NCBI GenBank assembly: GCA_030528885.1 | Contig: JAUMXY010000021.1 | Span: forward strand, 1-49,843 | DNA from: Bacteroidales bacterium | Lineage (GTDB): Bacteria > Bacteroidota > Bacteroidia > Bacteroidales > Bacteroidaceae | Direction: 5' to 3' | DNA: 49,843 bases | Shown: positions 19,590 through 26,910 of the stretch, piece after piece | Layout: every line of letters starts with the position of its first letter | Numbering within the stretch: the stretch's first letter is position 1 | Notes under the pieces: model-generated | What the model was told of the DNA's origin: nothing | The model's database searches: none | Seen by the model: the letters and a program-made list of their open reading frames with translations, nothing else | Translations under genes and position numbers: made by a program

Positions 19590-20189
19590 TTACTCCTCAA
19601 ATCGCAACGAGCTGACTTTCTCCAGCCGAGCCTTCAGCTTGGGCATAGAAGCCTTACGGATGCGAAGCGTCATCGAGCAGTCGTTGTCATATCCTTGAGA
19701 AACAATATCTGGCGCCTCTTCTTTCACTATGCGCATGACATCATTCATGAACGGATATTCAAAGTAGAAAGTAATCTCCTCATCAACGGTCTTCTCGATG
19801 ATTTCTGCTGCCGCTATCGCCTCAGCCGCCGCAAGTCGATAAGCCACGATAAGCCCAGAAGTGCCTAGCTTCACCCCTCCAAAATAACGGACGACAATAA
19901 TCAGGATGTCCGTCAGTTCGTTCGAGTTAATCTGTCCCAATATGGGCTTTCCAGCCGTTCCTGAAGGCTCGCCGTTGTCATTAGCCCTAAACTCAGCCCT
20001 CTCGGCTCCAAGCATATAGGCATAGCAAACGTGGCGAGCATCATAGTACTTCTTCTGATACTCTGCCACAATCTGCTTCACCTCTTCTGCAGAACGAACA
20101 GGAATAGCAAAAGCGAGAAACTTGCTGCGTTTCTCGCTATATGTGCCCTCGCTGAGAGCCGTTATCGTTCTGTAGGAATCAATAGCCAT
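19590..20189 (-). CDS. YigZ/IMPACT family protein
   Basis: The family core is clear: SEKRSKFLAFAIPV, YDARHVCYAYMLG, DNGEPSGTAGKPIL and the signature VVRYFGGVKLGTSGLIVAYR. Its 199 residues match bacterial YigZ. The N-terminal two thirds form the IMPACT fold related to ribosomal S5 domain 2, and the rest is a ferredoxin-like domain. Biochemical role is unsettled; a translation-related role is suggested for eukaryotic IMPACT. It starts 9 bases after the DUF1015 gene. Confidence 0.93.
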   Translation of the reverse strand: MAIDSYRTITALSEGTYSEKRSKFLAFAIPVRSAEEVKQIVAEYQKKYYDARHVCYAYMLGAERAEFRANDNGEPSGTAGKPILGQINSNELTDILIIVVRYFGGVKLGTSGLIVAYRLAAAEAIAAAEIIEKTVDEEITFYFEYPFMNDVMRIVKEEAPDIVSQGYDNDCSMTLRIRKASMPKLKARLEKVSSLRFEE

Positions 20190-20198
20190 GCCTTTCTT

Positions 20199-21467
20199 CT
20201 ACGAAAGCTTATGTATTACCAAACCGCTGCGCAACTTTGGCTCAAACCAAGTTGCCTTTGGAGGCATGATGTTGCCAGAATCTGCAATGTCCATAATCTG
20301 CTGCATCGTAACAGGATAGAGCGCAAGAGCTGTCTTCATTTCTCCATTGTCCACACGGCGCTTCAGCTCGCCAAGACCGCGAAGGCCACCAACGAAGTCG
20401 ATGCGCTTGTCGCGACGGAGGTCCTTGATGCCAAGAATCTCGTCGAGAATCAGCTTGGAAGAAATGCTGACATCGAGCACGCCAATCGGGTCGTTCTCAT
20501 CATAAGTGCCTGGCTTCGCCTTCAGCGAATACCACTCCCCTTCCAGATACAGAGAGAACTCGTGCAATTCCTGAGCGCGATACTCGGCTGCACCCTTCTT
20601 CTCCACAACAAAATTCTTCTCAAGCGCCTTGATGAACTCCTCAGCTGTAAGTCCGTTGAGGTCCTTGATGACACGATTGTAGTCGAGAATGGTCAGCTGG
20701 CTTGCCGGGAAACAAACTGCCATAAAGTAGTTGTACTCCTCATCGCCGCGATGGTTGGGGTTCTGCTTTGCCTTCTCTGCGCCAACCAGAGCAGCAGCAG
20801 CGCTGCGATGGTGTCCGTCAGCAATATAGAGATTAGGCATCTGCGCAAAACGCTCTGTAATGGTCTTGATGTCCTCCTCGTCGCTCACCACCCAAAGCTT
20901 GTGGCCGAAGCCGTCGATGGGCGCAACAAAGTCATATTCTGGCTCTGTCTTGGCATACTTGTCAATCAACTGCAGCAGCACCTCATCATCTGGATATGCA
21001 AAGAATACAGGCTCGATGTTCGCGTCATTCACACGCACATGCTTCATGCGGTCTTCCTCCTTGTCTGCGCGAGTCAGCTCATGCTTCTTGATGACACCTG
21101 TCTGATAGTCACCGCTATAAGCGCCTACCACTATGCCATACTGCGTTTTCTCCTTGCCGCCATTAGCAGGCAGGCATGATGTCTGCGCGTAGATGTAGTA
21201 CTGCTCCTTCTCGTCCTGAACAAGCCATCCGTTCTGCTGAAACTTGGCAAACTGGCGTGCAGCTTCCTCATAGACACGAGGGTCGTACTCAGAAGTACCT
21301 GCCTCAAAGTTAATCTCAGGCTTAATGATATGATAGAGAGACTTCTCATTGTCGCCAGCTTCAGCGCGAGCCTCTTCAGAATCAAGCACGTCGTATGGGC
21401 GGCTTTCTACCTGCTCCACCAGCTCCTTGGGTGGACGCACTCCCTTAAAAGGTTTTACAATTGCCAT
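20199..21467 (-). CDS. DUF1015 family protein
   Basis: The protein (422 residues) starts with the family's typical PFKGVRPP and contains RPYDVLDSEEA near residue 23, then KSLYHIIKPEI, YADGHHRSAAA (seen as LYIADGHHRSAAA) and the C-terminal MPPKATWFEPKLRSGLV. The family is widespread in bacteria. It is often found near serine biosynthesis genes (serA, serC), as here, and its reaction is not established to my knowledge. The invariant DGHHR block suggests a metal-dependent or phosphoryl-transfer site, which is inference. Confidence 0.9.
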   Translation of the reverse strand: MAIVKPFKGVRPPKELVEQVESRPYDVLDSEEARAEAGDNEKSLYHIIKPEINFEAGTSEYDPRVYEEAARQFAKFQQNGWLVQDEKEQYYIYAQTSCLPANGGKEKTQYGIVVGAYSGDYQTGVIKKHELTRADKEEDRMKHVRVNDANIEPVFFAYPDDEVLLQLIDKYAKTEPEYDFVAPIDGFGHKLWVVSDEEDIKTITERFAQMPNLYIADGHHRSAAAALVGAEKAKQNPNHRGDEEYNYFMAVCFPASQLTILDYNRVIKDLNGLTAEEFIKALEKNFVVEKKGAAEYRAQELHEFSLYLEGEWYSLKAKPGTYDENDPIGVLDVSISSKLILDEILGIKDLRRDKRIDFVGGLRGLGELKRRVDNGEMKTALALYPVTMQQIMDIADSGNIMPPKATWFEPKLRSGLVIHKLS

Positions 21468-21522
21468 ATATTTATTATTAAATTATAATTGTTTCCTTAT
21501 TCTTCTACCTTAAAATAATCCA

Positions 21523-21630
21523 TCATCTTCCGGTGGCGTCTTGCACAGTCAGGCACACGCCCTTCTGCTCACGCAAAACACGCAGCAAAGGCATCTCTGA
21601 ACGGCCTTCCATTACTTTCAATCGCTTCAC
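21523..21630 (-). CDS. Possible small ORF in the DUF1015 leader
   Basis: Between the promoter and the DUF1015 gene a frame opens with GTG at 21630-21628 or ATG at 21612-21610 and ends at TGA 21525-21523. It encodes 29-35 residues (MEGRSEMPLLRVLREQKGVC then LTVQDATGR). A second frame begins on the overlapping ATGATG at 21526 and gives DYFKVEE. Adding one A would join them into about 43 residues. Composition looks protein-like, but I know no family. Confidence 0.3.
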   Translation of the reverse strand: MKRLKVMEGRSEMPLLRVLREQKGVCLTVQDATGR

Positions 21631-21644
21631 CCTTGTTTCGCCTA

Positions 21645-21652
21645 CAAAGTTA
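21645..21652 (-). promoter_or_regulatory. -7 box of the DUF1015-YigZ transcript
   Basis: TAACTTTG on the minus strand, about 177 bases before the DUF1015 start. The long leader carries the possible small ORF. Confidence 0.55.
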
Positions 21653-21692
21653 GGGCTTTCATTCGGAATGCCCAAATGAAAGCCCCTTTTTT
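21653..21692 (+). terminator. Terminator-like hairpin without an upstream plus-strand gene
   Basis: GGGCTTTCATT (21653-21663) and AATGAAAGCCC (21675-21685) form a perfect 11-bp stem, followed by a run of six T. It directly abuts the minus-strand -7 box. There is no plus-strand gene to terminate, so it could block antisense transcription or be a relic. Confidence 0.45.
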
Positions 21693-22136
21693 ATCCATTC
21701 TCACGCATTATTTCAGCAAAGCAGGCGCATCTGAAAGGATAGCCTTTCTCTGCCTTTCGCTTTTAGCGCATCTCTCCCAGCACAAAACAGGTGTACTGAT
21801 TCCCACGGCACATGTCAGCCATACCTTGCATCGCAATTACGTTAAGCCTTCCATCGTAATTACGATACAAGGCGTAACACAAACACGGCAGAGAAAGCAA
21901 GTGTGCATTTTTTTAGAGTGAGTGTCATTTTCGACAACTCGCTGACCTTCAGTTGTCTCATTCGTGTACGAAATATTAGGCGCAGGAAGGAGTAATTATT
22001 ACGTACAAGAGGTGTGCAATCACATGCAGACGGCATCCACAAAAGGATGAAGAAAAACAGGGAAAAACAACTGTATGGAACTCTGCAGAAAAAGCGATGC
22101 TGGATTGCTAACGAAACGCGAGAACAGGCAACAGAT
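21693..22136. other. Gene-free stretch between DUF1015 promoter and serA terminator
   Basis: I see no convincing gene here. It holds the structured repeat at 21824-21877. Frames on either strand are short, lack start context and carry no recognisable domain. Confidence 0.6.
21824..21877. repeat. Structured repeat element, copy A
   Basis: CCTTGCATCGCAATTACG (21824-21841) is nearly complementary to CGTAATTACGATACAAGG (21855-21872), with two mismatches. A second, interrupted pairing (TTAC..GCCTT with AAGGCGTAA) interlocks with the first. Its first arm shares 13 of 14 bases with the element at 42793-42845. Confidence 0.55.
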
Positions 22137-22174
22137 AAAAAAAGAGAGCCGCACCCGTGTTGGGGGTGCGGCTC
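22137..22174 (-). terminator. Terminator of serC-serA
   Basis: GAGCCGCACCC pairs perfectly with GGGTGCGGCTC around a short loop, and the minus strand continues into a T run (22137-22143). It lies about 45 bases after the serA stop. Confidence 0.85.
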
Positions 22175-22218
22175 GCATCATAGATTGTTTGGTTGTCTTG
22201 CGACAAACCCGATTTCAT

Positions 22219-23139
22219 TTACTTGTTTACTTGGAACTTGGTGATGCCCTCCTTGATGTAGCCAACAATCTGATTGGCAGCTGCAAGACCAGCGTTGACG
22301 TTTGCTTCTGCTGTCTGTGCACCCATCTTCTTAGGAGTTGAGAAATAACGTCCCTCAAACTTTGCGAACTCTTCGTCAGCATCTGGCTTGATGTCAGAAA
22401 TGTACTTGAGGTCTGTGCGCTCAGCAAGCAGTTCGATGAGTTCAGGCTCGTTGATTACTTCCTTGCGTGCTGTATTGATGAGGATGCCGCCCTTCTTCAT
22501 GCTGCCAACAAGCGCCTTGTTGATGCTCTGCTTTGTTTCGGCAGTTGCAGGAATGTGGAGTGACACGATATCGCAAGTCTCAAAGAGCTCAGCCTGAGAT
22601 GCAGCAGCTTGAACGCCTGCCGCCTCGATTACCTCTGCTGGGCAATATGCGTCGTATGCTGCTACTTCCATTCCAAAGCCCTTAGCGATGCGTGCTACAT
22701 TGCGACCCACATTGCCAAAAGCAAGAATACCGAGCTTCTTGCCCATCAATTCAGAACCAGCCTTGCCGTTGTAGAAGTTGCGAACGGCAAAAACAAGCAG
22801 ACCCAACACAAGCTCTGCTACAGCGTTGGCATTTTGTCCTGGCGTGTTCATGACAACAACGTTGTGAGATGTTGCAGCTTCAAGGTCTACGTTGTCGTAG
22901 CCAGCACCTGCACGAACAACAATCTTCAGGTTCTTGGCTGCATCGAGCACTTCAGCATCGATTTTGTCTGAACGAATGATGATTGCATCTACATCAGCAA
23001 CAGCCTCGAGCAACTGTGCCTTCTCTGTATATTTCTCCAGCAATGCCAGCTCGAAGCCAGCGTTTTCAATAATCTCTTTGATTCCGGCAACGGCAGAAGC
23101 AGCAAAAGGCTTCTCTGTTGCAATTAAAACTTTTGACAT
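22219..23139 (-). CDS. serA: D-3-phosphoglycerate dehydrogenase, short form
   Basis: It catalyses the first step of serine synthesis. The NAD-binding motif LGILAFGNVGRNVA lies near residue 140, the substrate-binding arginine region is VVRAGAGYDNVD, and the C-terminal catalytic segment is NTARKEVINEPEL. Its 306 residues lack the C-terminal ACT regulatory domain of E. coli SerA, as is usual in Bacteroidales. In place of the usual catalytic Glu-His region the end is divergent (SDIKPDADEEF, then YFSTPKKMGAQT with no clear histidine at the expected place). The 2-hydroxyacid dehydrogenase family is broad, but pairing with serC supports the SerA call. Confidence 0.9.
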   Translation of the reverse strand: MSKVLIATEKPFAASAVAGIKEIIENAGFELALLEKYTEKAQLLEAVADVDAIIIRSDKIDAEVLDAAKNLKIVVRAGAGYDNVDLEAATSHNVVVMNTPGQNANAVAELVLGLLVFAVRNFYNGKAGSELMGKKLGILAFGNVGRNVARIAKGFGMEVAAYDAYCPAEVIEAAGVQAAASQAELFETCDIVSLHIPATAETKQSINKALVGSMKKGGILINTARKEVINEPELIELLAERTDLKYISDIKPDADEEFAKFEGRYFSTPKKMGAQTAEANVNAGLAAANQIVGYIKEGITKFQVNK

Positions 23140-23160
23140 TTTATTTCTTTTTTATCAACA

Positions 23161-23236
23161 CGAATGTCCATGAATGCACACGAATGGTCATCAATCAATA
23201 AATTCATGATTATTCGTGGACATTCATGGACATGAT
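23161..23236. repeat. Imperfect inverted repeat between serC and serA
   Basis: The arms are 23161-23185 (containing CGAATGTCCATGAATG) and 23212-23234 (containing CATTCATGGACAT), with a loop of about 26 bases. Within each arm the ATTCGTG/CATTCATGG units also resemble one another. Similar CATTCGTGG-type intergenic repeats are, from memory, frequent in Bacteroidales genomes. Confidence 0.6.
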
Positions 23237-23258
23237 ATGTTATGAATTAAACAATCGA

Positions 23259-24326
23259 TTAGTGCTGAGCTTCAAACTCCTGCATGCACTTCACAAGTGC
23301 CTGAACGCCTTCGATAGACATTGCGTTGTAGCAAGAAGCACGGAATCCACCTACATCGCGGTGTCCCTTTACTCCTACCATGCCCTGAGAAGTAGCGAAC
23401 TTGAGGAATTCGTCCTGAAGATCCTGATATTCTGGCTTCAACACGAATGTGATGTTCATGAGTGAGCGGCTATCCTTCTCTGCTGTGCCGACGAAAAGCT
23501 TGTTGCGGTCAATTTCAGCATAAAGGATTTCTGCACGCTGCTCTGCCAGCTTCTGCATAGCTGCAACACCACCCTTTGCCTTGATGTAACGGAGGTTCAT
23601 CAGCGCTGAGTAGATAGGAACAACTGGAGGAGTGTTGAACATAGAGCCCTTCTTCACATGAGTGCGGTAGTCGAGCATTGTTGGAATATGGCGTGACACC
23701 TTTCCAAGTGCATCTTCCTTGACGATAACGAATGTGAGACCTGCCATAGCAAGATTCTTCTGAGCTCCACCATAAATCATCGTGTACTTGCTCACATCGA
23801 TAGGACGACTGAAGATGTCTGAAGACATGTCGGCAATCAATGGAATGGGTGAGTCGATGTCCTCACTAATCTCTGTACCGTAGATTGTGTTGTTTGTAGT
23901 GATATGGAGATAGTCAGCATCTGCTGGAATCTCGAAATTCTTTGGGATGTAAGTAAAGTTCTTGTCTGCTGAAGAAGCCACTTCTACCACTTCACCAAAT
24001 GCTTTCGCTTCCTTTTCTGCCTTTGTCGCCCACACGCCTGTATTCAGGTAAGCAGCCTTCTTCTCGAGGAAGTTGAATGGAACCATGCAGAACTCAAGGC
24101 TTGCGCCGCCACCAAGGAACAATACCGAGTATCCCTCTGGGATATTGAGAAGCTCCTTGAAGAGAGCTACTGCTTCATCAACAACAGGCTGAAAATCCTT
24201 TGCACGATGACTGATTTCCATCAGTGAAAGTCCTGAACCATTGAAATCAAGACAAGCTTGTGCTGTCTGTTCTATCACTTCACGAGGAAGAATAGAGGGA
24301 CCAGCATTGAAATTGTACTTTTTCAT
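23259..24326 (-). CDS. serC: Phosphoserine aminotransferase
   Basis: It is a PLP-dependent enzyme making phosphoserine from phosphohydroxypyruvate, and it also serves vitamin B6 synthesis. The start [11 protein letters not shown] is typical, and Lys190 in [12 protein letters not shown] is the PLP lysine. The C-terminal [15 protein letters not shown] is intact. Its 355 residues are normal. It is the first gene of the pair with serA, separated from it by the inverted repeat, and has its own promoter. Confidence 0.97.
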   Translation of the reverse strand: MKKYNFNAGPSILPREVIEQTAQACLDFNGSGLSLMEISHRAKDFQPVVDEAVALFKELLNIPEGYSVLFLGGGASLEFCMVPFNFLEKKAAYLNTGVWATKAEKEAKAFGEVVEVASSADKNFTYIPKNFEIPADADYLHITTNNTIYGTEISEDIDSPIPLIADMSSDIFSRPIDVSKYTMIYGGAQKNLAMAGLTFVIVKEDALGKVSRHIPTMLDYRTHVKKGSMFNTPPVVPIYSALMNLRYIKAKGGVAAMQKLAEQRAEILYAEIDRNKLFVGTAEKDSRSLMNITFVLKPEYQDLQDEFLKFATSQGMVGVKGHRDVGGFRASCYNAMSIEGVQALVKCMQEFEAQH

Positions 24327-24378
24327 TGTTTGATTATTTGATTGTATTTCTACGCTTATAGACGTTTCTTTCTTTTTA

Positions 24379-24455
24379 CCAAAAAGCTATGCAAATTTAC
24401 TAATAAAAGCCCCAACATCATATCAGATTGATGTTTTTTTATGCCAAAAAGCTAT
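24379..24455 (-). promoter_or_regulatory. serC promoter region with a 12-bp direct repeat
   Basis: The -7 box TAAATTTG is at 24392-24399 on the minus strand. The plus-strand sequence CCAAAAAGCTAT occurs at 24379-24390, over the predicted transcription start, and again at 24444-24455, about 60 bases upstream. This is a candidate pair of operator sites. Confidence 0.45.
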
Positions 24456-24498
24456 AAAAATGGCGAAATCCTCGCAATATTGGTAAATGGAGGTAGCA

Positions 24499-25425
24499 TT
24501 ATAGCCATTTCTTCTTTCTAAACCACAGCAGCGAGACGGCCGTACAGAGGACACAGCTGACGATGGCAATAGGGAATCCCAAGTTCCAATCTTCCATCCC
24601 GTTTTTCAAGTTCATTCCAAACATGCTCGTGATGAATGTTGGGAAAAGGATAATCATGTTGAGCGAAGTAAGAAGCCTCATGACCGTATTCATGTTATTA
24701 TTAATAATGTTCGCGTAGGTATCCATCGTTGAATCGAGGATGTTGATGTAGATGGCTGTGGTTTCCCTCGCCTGATTCATCTCGATATTCACGTCCTCGA
24801 TAAGCTCTGCATCCAGTTCGTCCACAGGAAGCCTGAACTTGAGCTTGCTCAGCAGCGACTCATTGCCACGAATGGACGTGCCAAAATACGTGAGAGAGTC
24901 TTGCAAGCGAGAAAGGCTGATGAGCGCCTTGTTGTCGATGTGCTTGTCTAAGTCGCGTTTTGCCTTCTCGATGATGCCATTCACTTGCTTCAGATATTTC
25001 AGATACCACACAGACGCGCTCAAGAAGAGCCTGAAAACCAAGTCTGCAGCATCCGTAAATCCTTCAGCCCTCCGCATCTGATGATTGACAAAGTCGAGCA
25101 TCATTCTTGTCTCCTGATAGCAGATAGTGATGATTTTGTCTCCTTTGATTACGATACCCAAAGGAATGGTTGTATAAGGGCTGCGCGAAGAAACGCTTTT
25201 CAAGTGAGGAATACGCAAGATAATCATGAGCCACCCTTCATCCATGTCGTAACGGGCACGCTCATCAGCATCCGACACGTCCTCCATAAAGTAATCGGGC
25301 ATGCCTAGTTCCTTTTCGATAAATTCCTTATCGTCATCATCGGGGCAAGTAATCTGCACCCAGCAGTTTGGTTCCCAAGCGTCGATGTGCTTGATGCCAC
25401 CATTGAAATTCCAGAAAGTGCGCAT
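24499..25425 (-). CDS. corA: CorA family magnesium/cobalt transporter
   Basis: It is a pentameric inner-membrane channel for Mg2+ (also Co2+ and Ni2+). The large N-terminal cytoplasmic domain ends in a long helix, then two TM segments (MIILFPTFITSMFGMNL and IAIVSCVLCTAVSLLWF). The GMN signature lies at the end of TM1 in FGMNLKNG. The C-terminus is basic (RKKKWL). Its 308 residues are normal. A leader of about 190 bases with a small ORF and an attenuator-like hairpin precedes it. Confidence 0.93.
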   Translation of the reverse strand: MRTFWNFNGGIKHIDAWEPNCWVQITCPDDDDKEFIEKELGMPDYFMEDVSDADERARYDMDEGWLMIILRIPHLKSVSSRSPYTTIPLGIVIKGDKIITICYQETRMMLDFVNHQMRRAEGFTDAADLVFRLFLSASVWYLKYLKQVNGIIEKAKRDLDKHIDNKALISLSRLQDSLTYFGTSIRGNESLLSKLKFRLPVDELDAELIEDVNIEMNQARETTAIYINILDSTMDTYANIINNNMNTVMRLLTSLNMIILFPTFITSMFGMNLKNGMEDWNLGFPIAIVSCVLCTAVSLLWFRKKKWL

Positions 25426-25458
25426 TGTTGTCTGAATCTTTGCTTTTTAATGATTGAA

Positions 25459-25519
25459 CAGTAAAAATATATCGGGGCAAAGACTCATTCAACTCCACGT
25501 GAGAGGTGAGTCTTATCCC
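25459..25519 (-). promoter_or_regulatory. Attenuator-like hairpin in the corA leader
   Basis: On the minus strand GGGATAAGACTCA pairs with TGAGTCTTTGCCCC, with an inner CTC/GAG pairing around CACGTG, followed by ATATATTTTTACTG. The stem begins at the stop codon of the upstream leader ORF. That arrangement would let ribosome position decide folding. This is inference from sequence only. Confidence 0.4.
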
Positions 25520-25554
25520 AAGCAATTCATACTATTCGCCGGATAATCGTCCAT
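25513..25554 (-). CDS. Possible 13-residue leader peptide of corA
   Basis: ATG at 25554-25552 encodes MDDYPANSMNCLG and stops with TAA at 25515-25513, inside the left arm of the hairpin. It lies about 55 bases after the predicted transcription start. Two adjacent aspartates and one proline are notable because Asp/Pro-containing leader peptides control Mg2+ transporters in enterobacteria. A frame this short can arise by chance. Confidence 0.35.
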   Translation of the reverse strand: MDDYPANSMNCLG

Positions 25555-25588
25555 AGTTGTTTCTATTAGTTAATACTCTCTTTTGTCT

Positions 25589-25613
25589 GATTTCGCACTC
25601 AAAATGCGAAATC
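25589..25613 (-). promoter_or_regulatory. Perfect 9-bp inverted repeat at the start of the corA transcript
   Basis: GATTTCGCA and TGCGAAATC flank a 7-base spacer. The repeat begins within a few bases of the predicted transcription start, so it is either an operator covering +1 or a 5' stabilising hairpin. Confidence 0.5.
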
Positions 25614-25618
25614 GGGGG

Positions 25619-25626
25619 CAAAGGTA
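25619..25626 (-). promoter_or_regulatory. -7 box of corA
   Basis: TACCTTTG on the minus strand, with TTG exactly 19 bases upstream. It is one of the best promoter matches in the window. Confidence 0.65.
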
Positions 25627-25733
25627 ATGATTTATTTTTAACAGACAAAAAAACATATCCACAAAATGAGCCTGCCAGAAAAAACTTGCATTAAATATCA
25701 ACCAGACATCTATCGAATATCAAATATTTTATT

Positions 25734-25741
25734 TATCTTTG
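25734..25741 (+). promoter_or_regulatory. -7 box of the Rid-like gene, giving an almost leaderless mRNA
   Basis: TATCTTTG ends only 9 bases before the ATG at 25751. The transcript would start at about 25747, leaving a leader of about four bases. Confidence 0.55.
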
Positions 25742-25750
25742 CACCCGATT

Positions 25751-26887
25751 ATGGAATACAAGTCAATATATATAGAAGAGACAGGCACGCGTATTGAGCT
25801 CACCAGCTTTACAGCAGGCGATGTAACAGAGCTTCACGCCATGCTGCATGTTGACCCAAGAGGCGACCTCTTTGAGGCGCAGTTCTGCCGTATCGCCAAG
25901 GCAGAAGGGTATCTTATGGCAACAGAAGAAGCAAAAGACGCTCAACCTGTATTCAAGCGCTATTTCCTCAGCGATGCAGCTAATCAAGCGCCCCTCATAA
26001 CAAAATCTAGCCAATGCGCAGTATCCTGCATACAGCAACCGCCCCTCGACGGCTCCAAGATTGCTGTATGGCTATATCTGCAAAAAGGAACAGAAGTCAG
26101 CCACATGGATGGCTCTGCCATTGTCAGCCACAACGGATATAAGCATATATGGACGATGGGGCTTCTGAACACCAGCGCAGACACATCTTACATGCAGACC
26201 TGGAACACCCTGCTTAGCTACATCGACACCCTCAAGCTTTTCAGCGCCACACTAAAAGAAAACGGCATTCGTACTTGGTTCTATGTACGCGATGTGGACA
26301 CACAATATGGAGGTCTTGTCAAATCACGTCGAGAATGTTTTGTAGAACAAGGGCTTACTCAAGATACGCACTACATTTCTTCAACAGGAATAGGTGGTAC
26401 ACCTGCCGACCCCAAAGCGCTCGTGCAGCTCGACAGCTATGCCATGACCGGATTCCTGCCAGAGCAGCAACGCTACCTCTACGCCCCAACCCACCTCAAC
26501 AAGACCTATGAATATGGAGTTACCTTCGAGCGTGGAACATTGATGCAATATGGAGATCGCAATCACATCTACATATCAGGAACAGCTTCTATCAACAATC
26601 AGGGCGAAGTTGTCCATGTAGGAAATATCATTCTCCAGACGCAGCGCATGTGGGAGAATGTAGAGAAGCTTCTTGAAGAAGGCGGCATGAGCTACGATGA
26701 CGTCATGCAGATTATCGTGTATCTGCGCGATGGTTCAGACTACCAGGTGGTCAAACAGCTTTTCGACAGCAAGTTCCCCCAAAAGCCTTTCGTCATCACC
26801 CTCGCACCAGTATGCCGTCCAACGTGGCTTATCGAGATGGAATGCATTGCTGTGAAGAAATCCCAAAGCGAGTACCCCAACTTCTAA
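25751..26887 (+). CDS. Rid (YjgF/UK114)-fold protein, chorismatase-like
   Basis: The C-terminal ~130 residues form a Rid domain (HIYISGTASINNQGEVVHVG, then the helix around MWENVEKLLEEGG). The N-terminal ~230 residues match the layout of chorismatase FkbO/Hyg5-type proteins, which also end in such a domain, but I cannot confirm active-site residues. The start is set at MEYKSIYIEE (25751). An upstream TTG would lie in the promoter. It would be 378 residues, in the range of that family. It might act on chorismate or a related aromatic compound, or be a Rid deaminase relative. It faces the efflux operon tail to tail, with no clear functional link. Confidence 0.7.
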   Translation: MEYKSIYIEETGTRIELTSFTAGDVTELHAMLHVDPRGDLFEAQFCRIAKAEGYLMATEEAKDAQPVFKRYFLSDAANQAPLITKSSQCAVSCIQQPPLDGSKIAVWLYLQKGTEVSHMDGSAIVSHNGYKHIWTMGLLNTSADTSYMQTWNTLLSYIDTLKLFSATLKENGIRTWFYVRDVDTQYGGLVKSRRECFVEQGLTQDTHYISSTGIGGTPADPKALVQLDSYAMTGFLPEQQRYLYAPTHLNKTYEYGVTFERGTLMQYGDRNHIYISGTASINNQGEVVHVGNIILQTQRMWENVEKLLEEGGMSYDDVMQIIVYLRDGSDYQVVKQLFDSKFPQKPFVITLAPVCRPTWLIEMECIAVKKSQSEYPNF

Positions 26888-26910
26888 TCTTCCACACTCG
26901 TTCTTTCGGC

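Noticed and set aside
22014-22244. Plus-strand 76-codon frame near the serA terminator
   Set aside because: It reads across the terminator hairpin and antisense to serA; composition is not protein-like.
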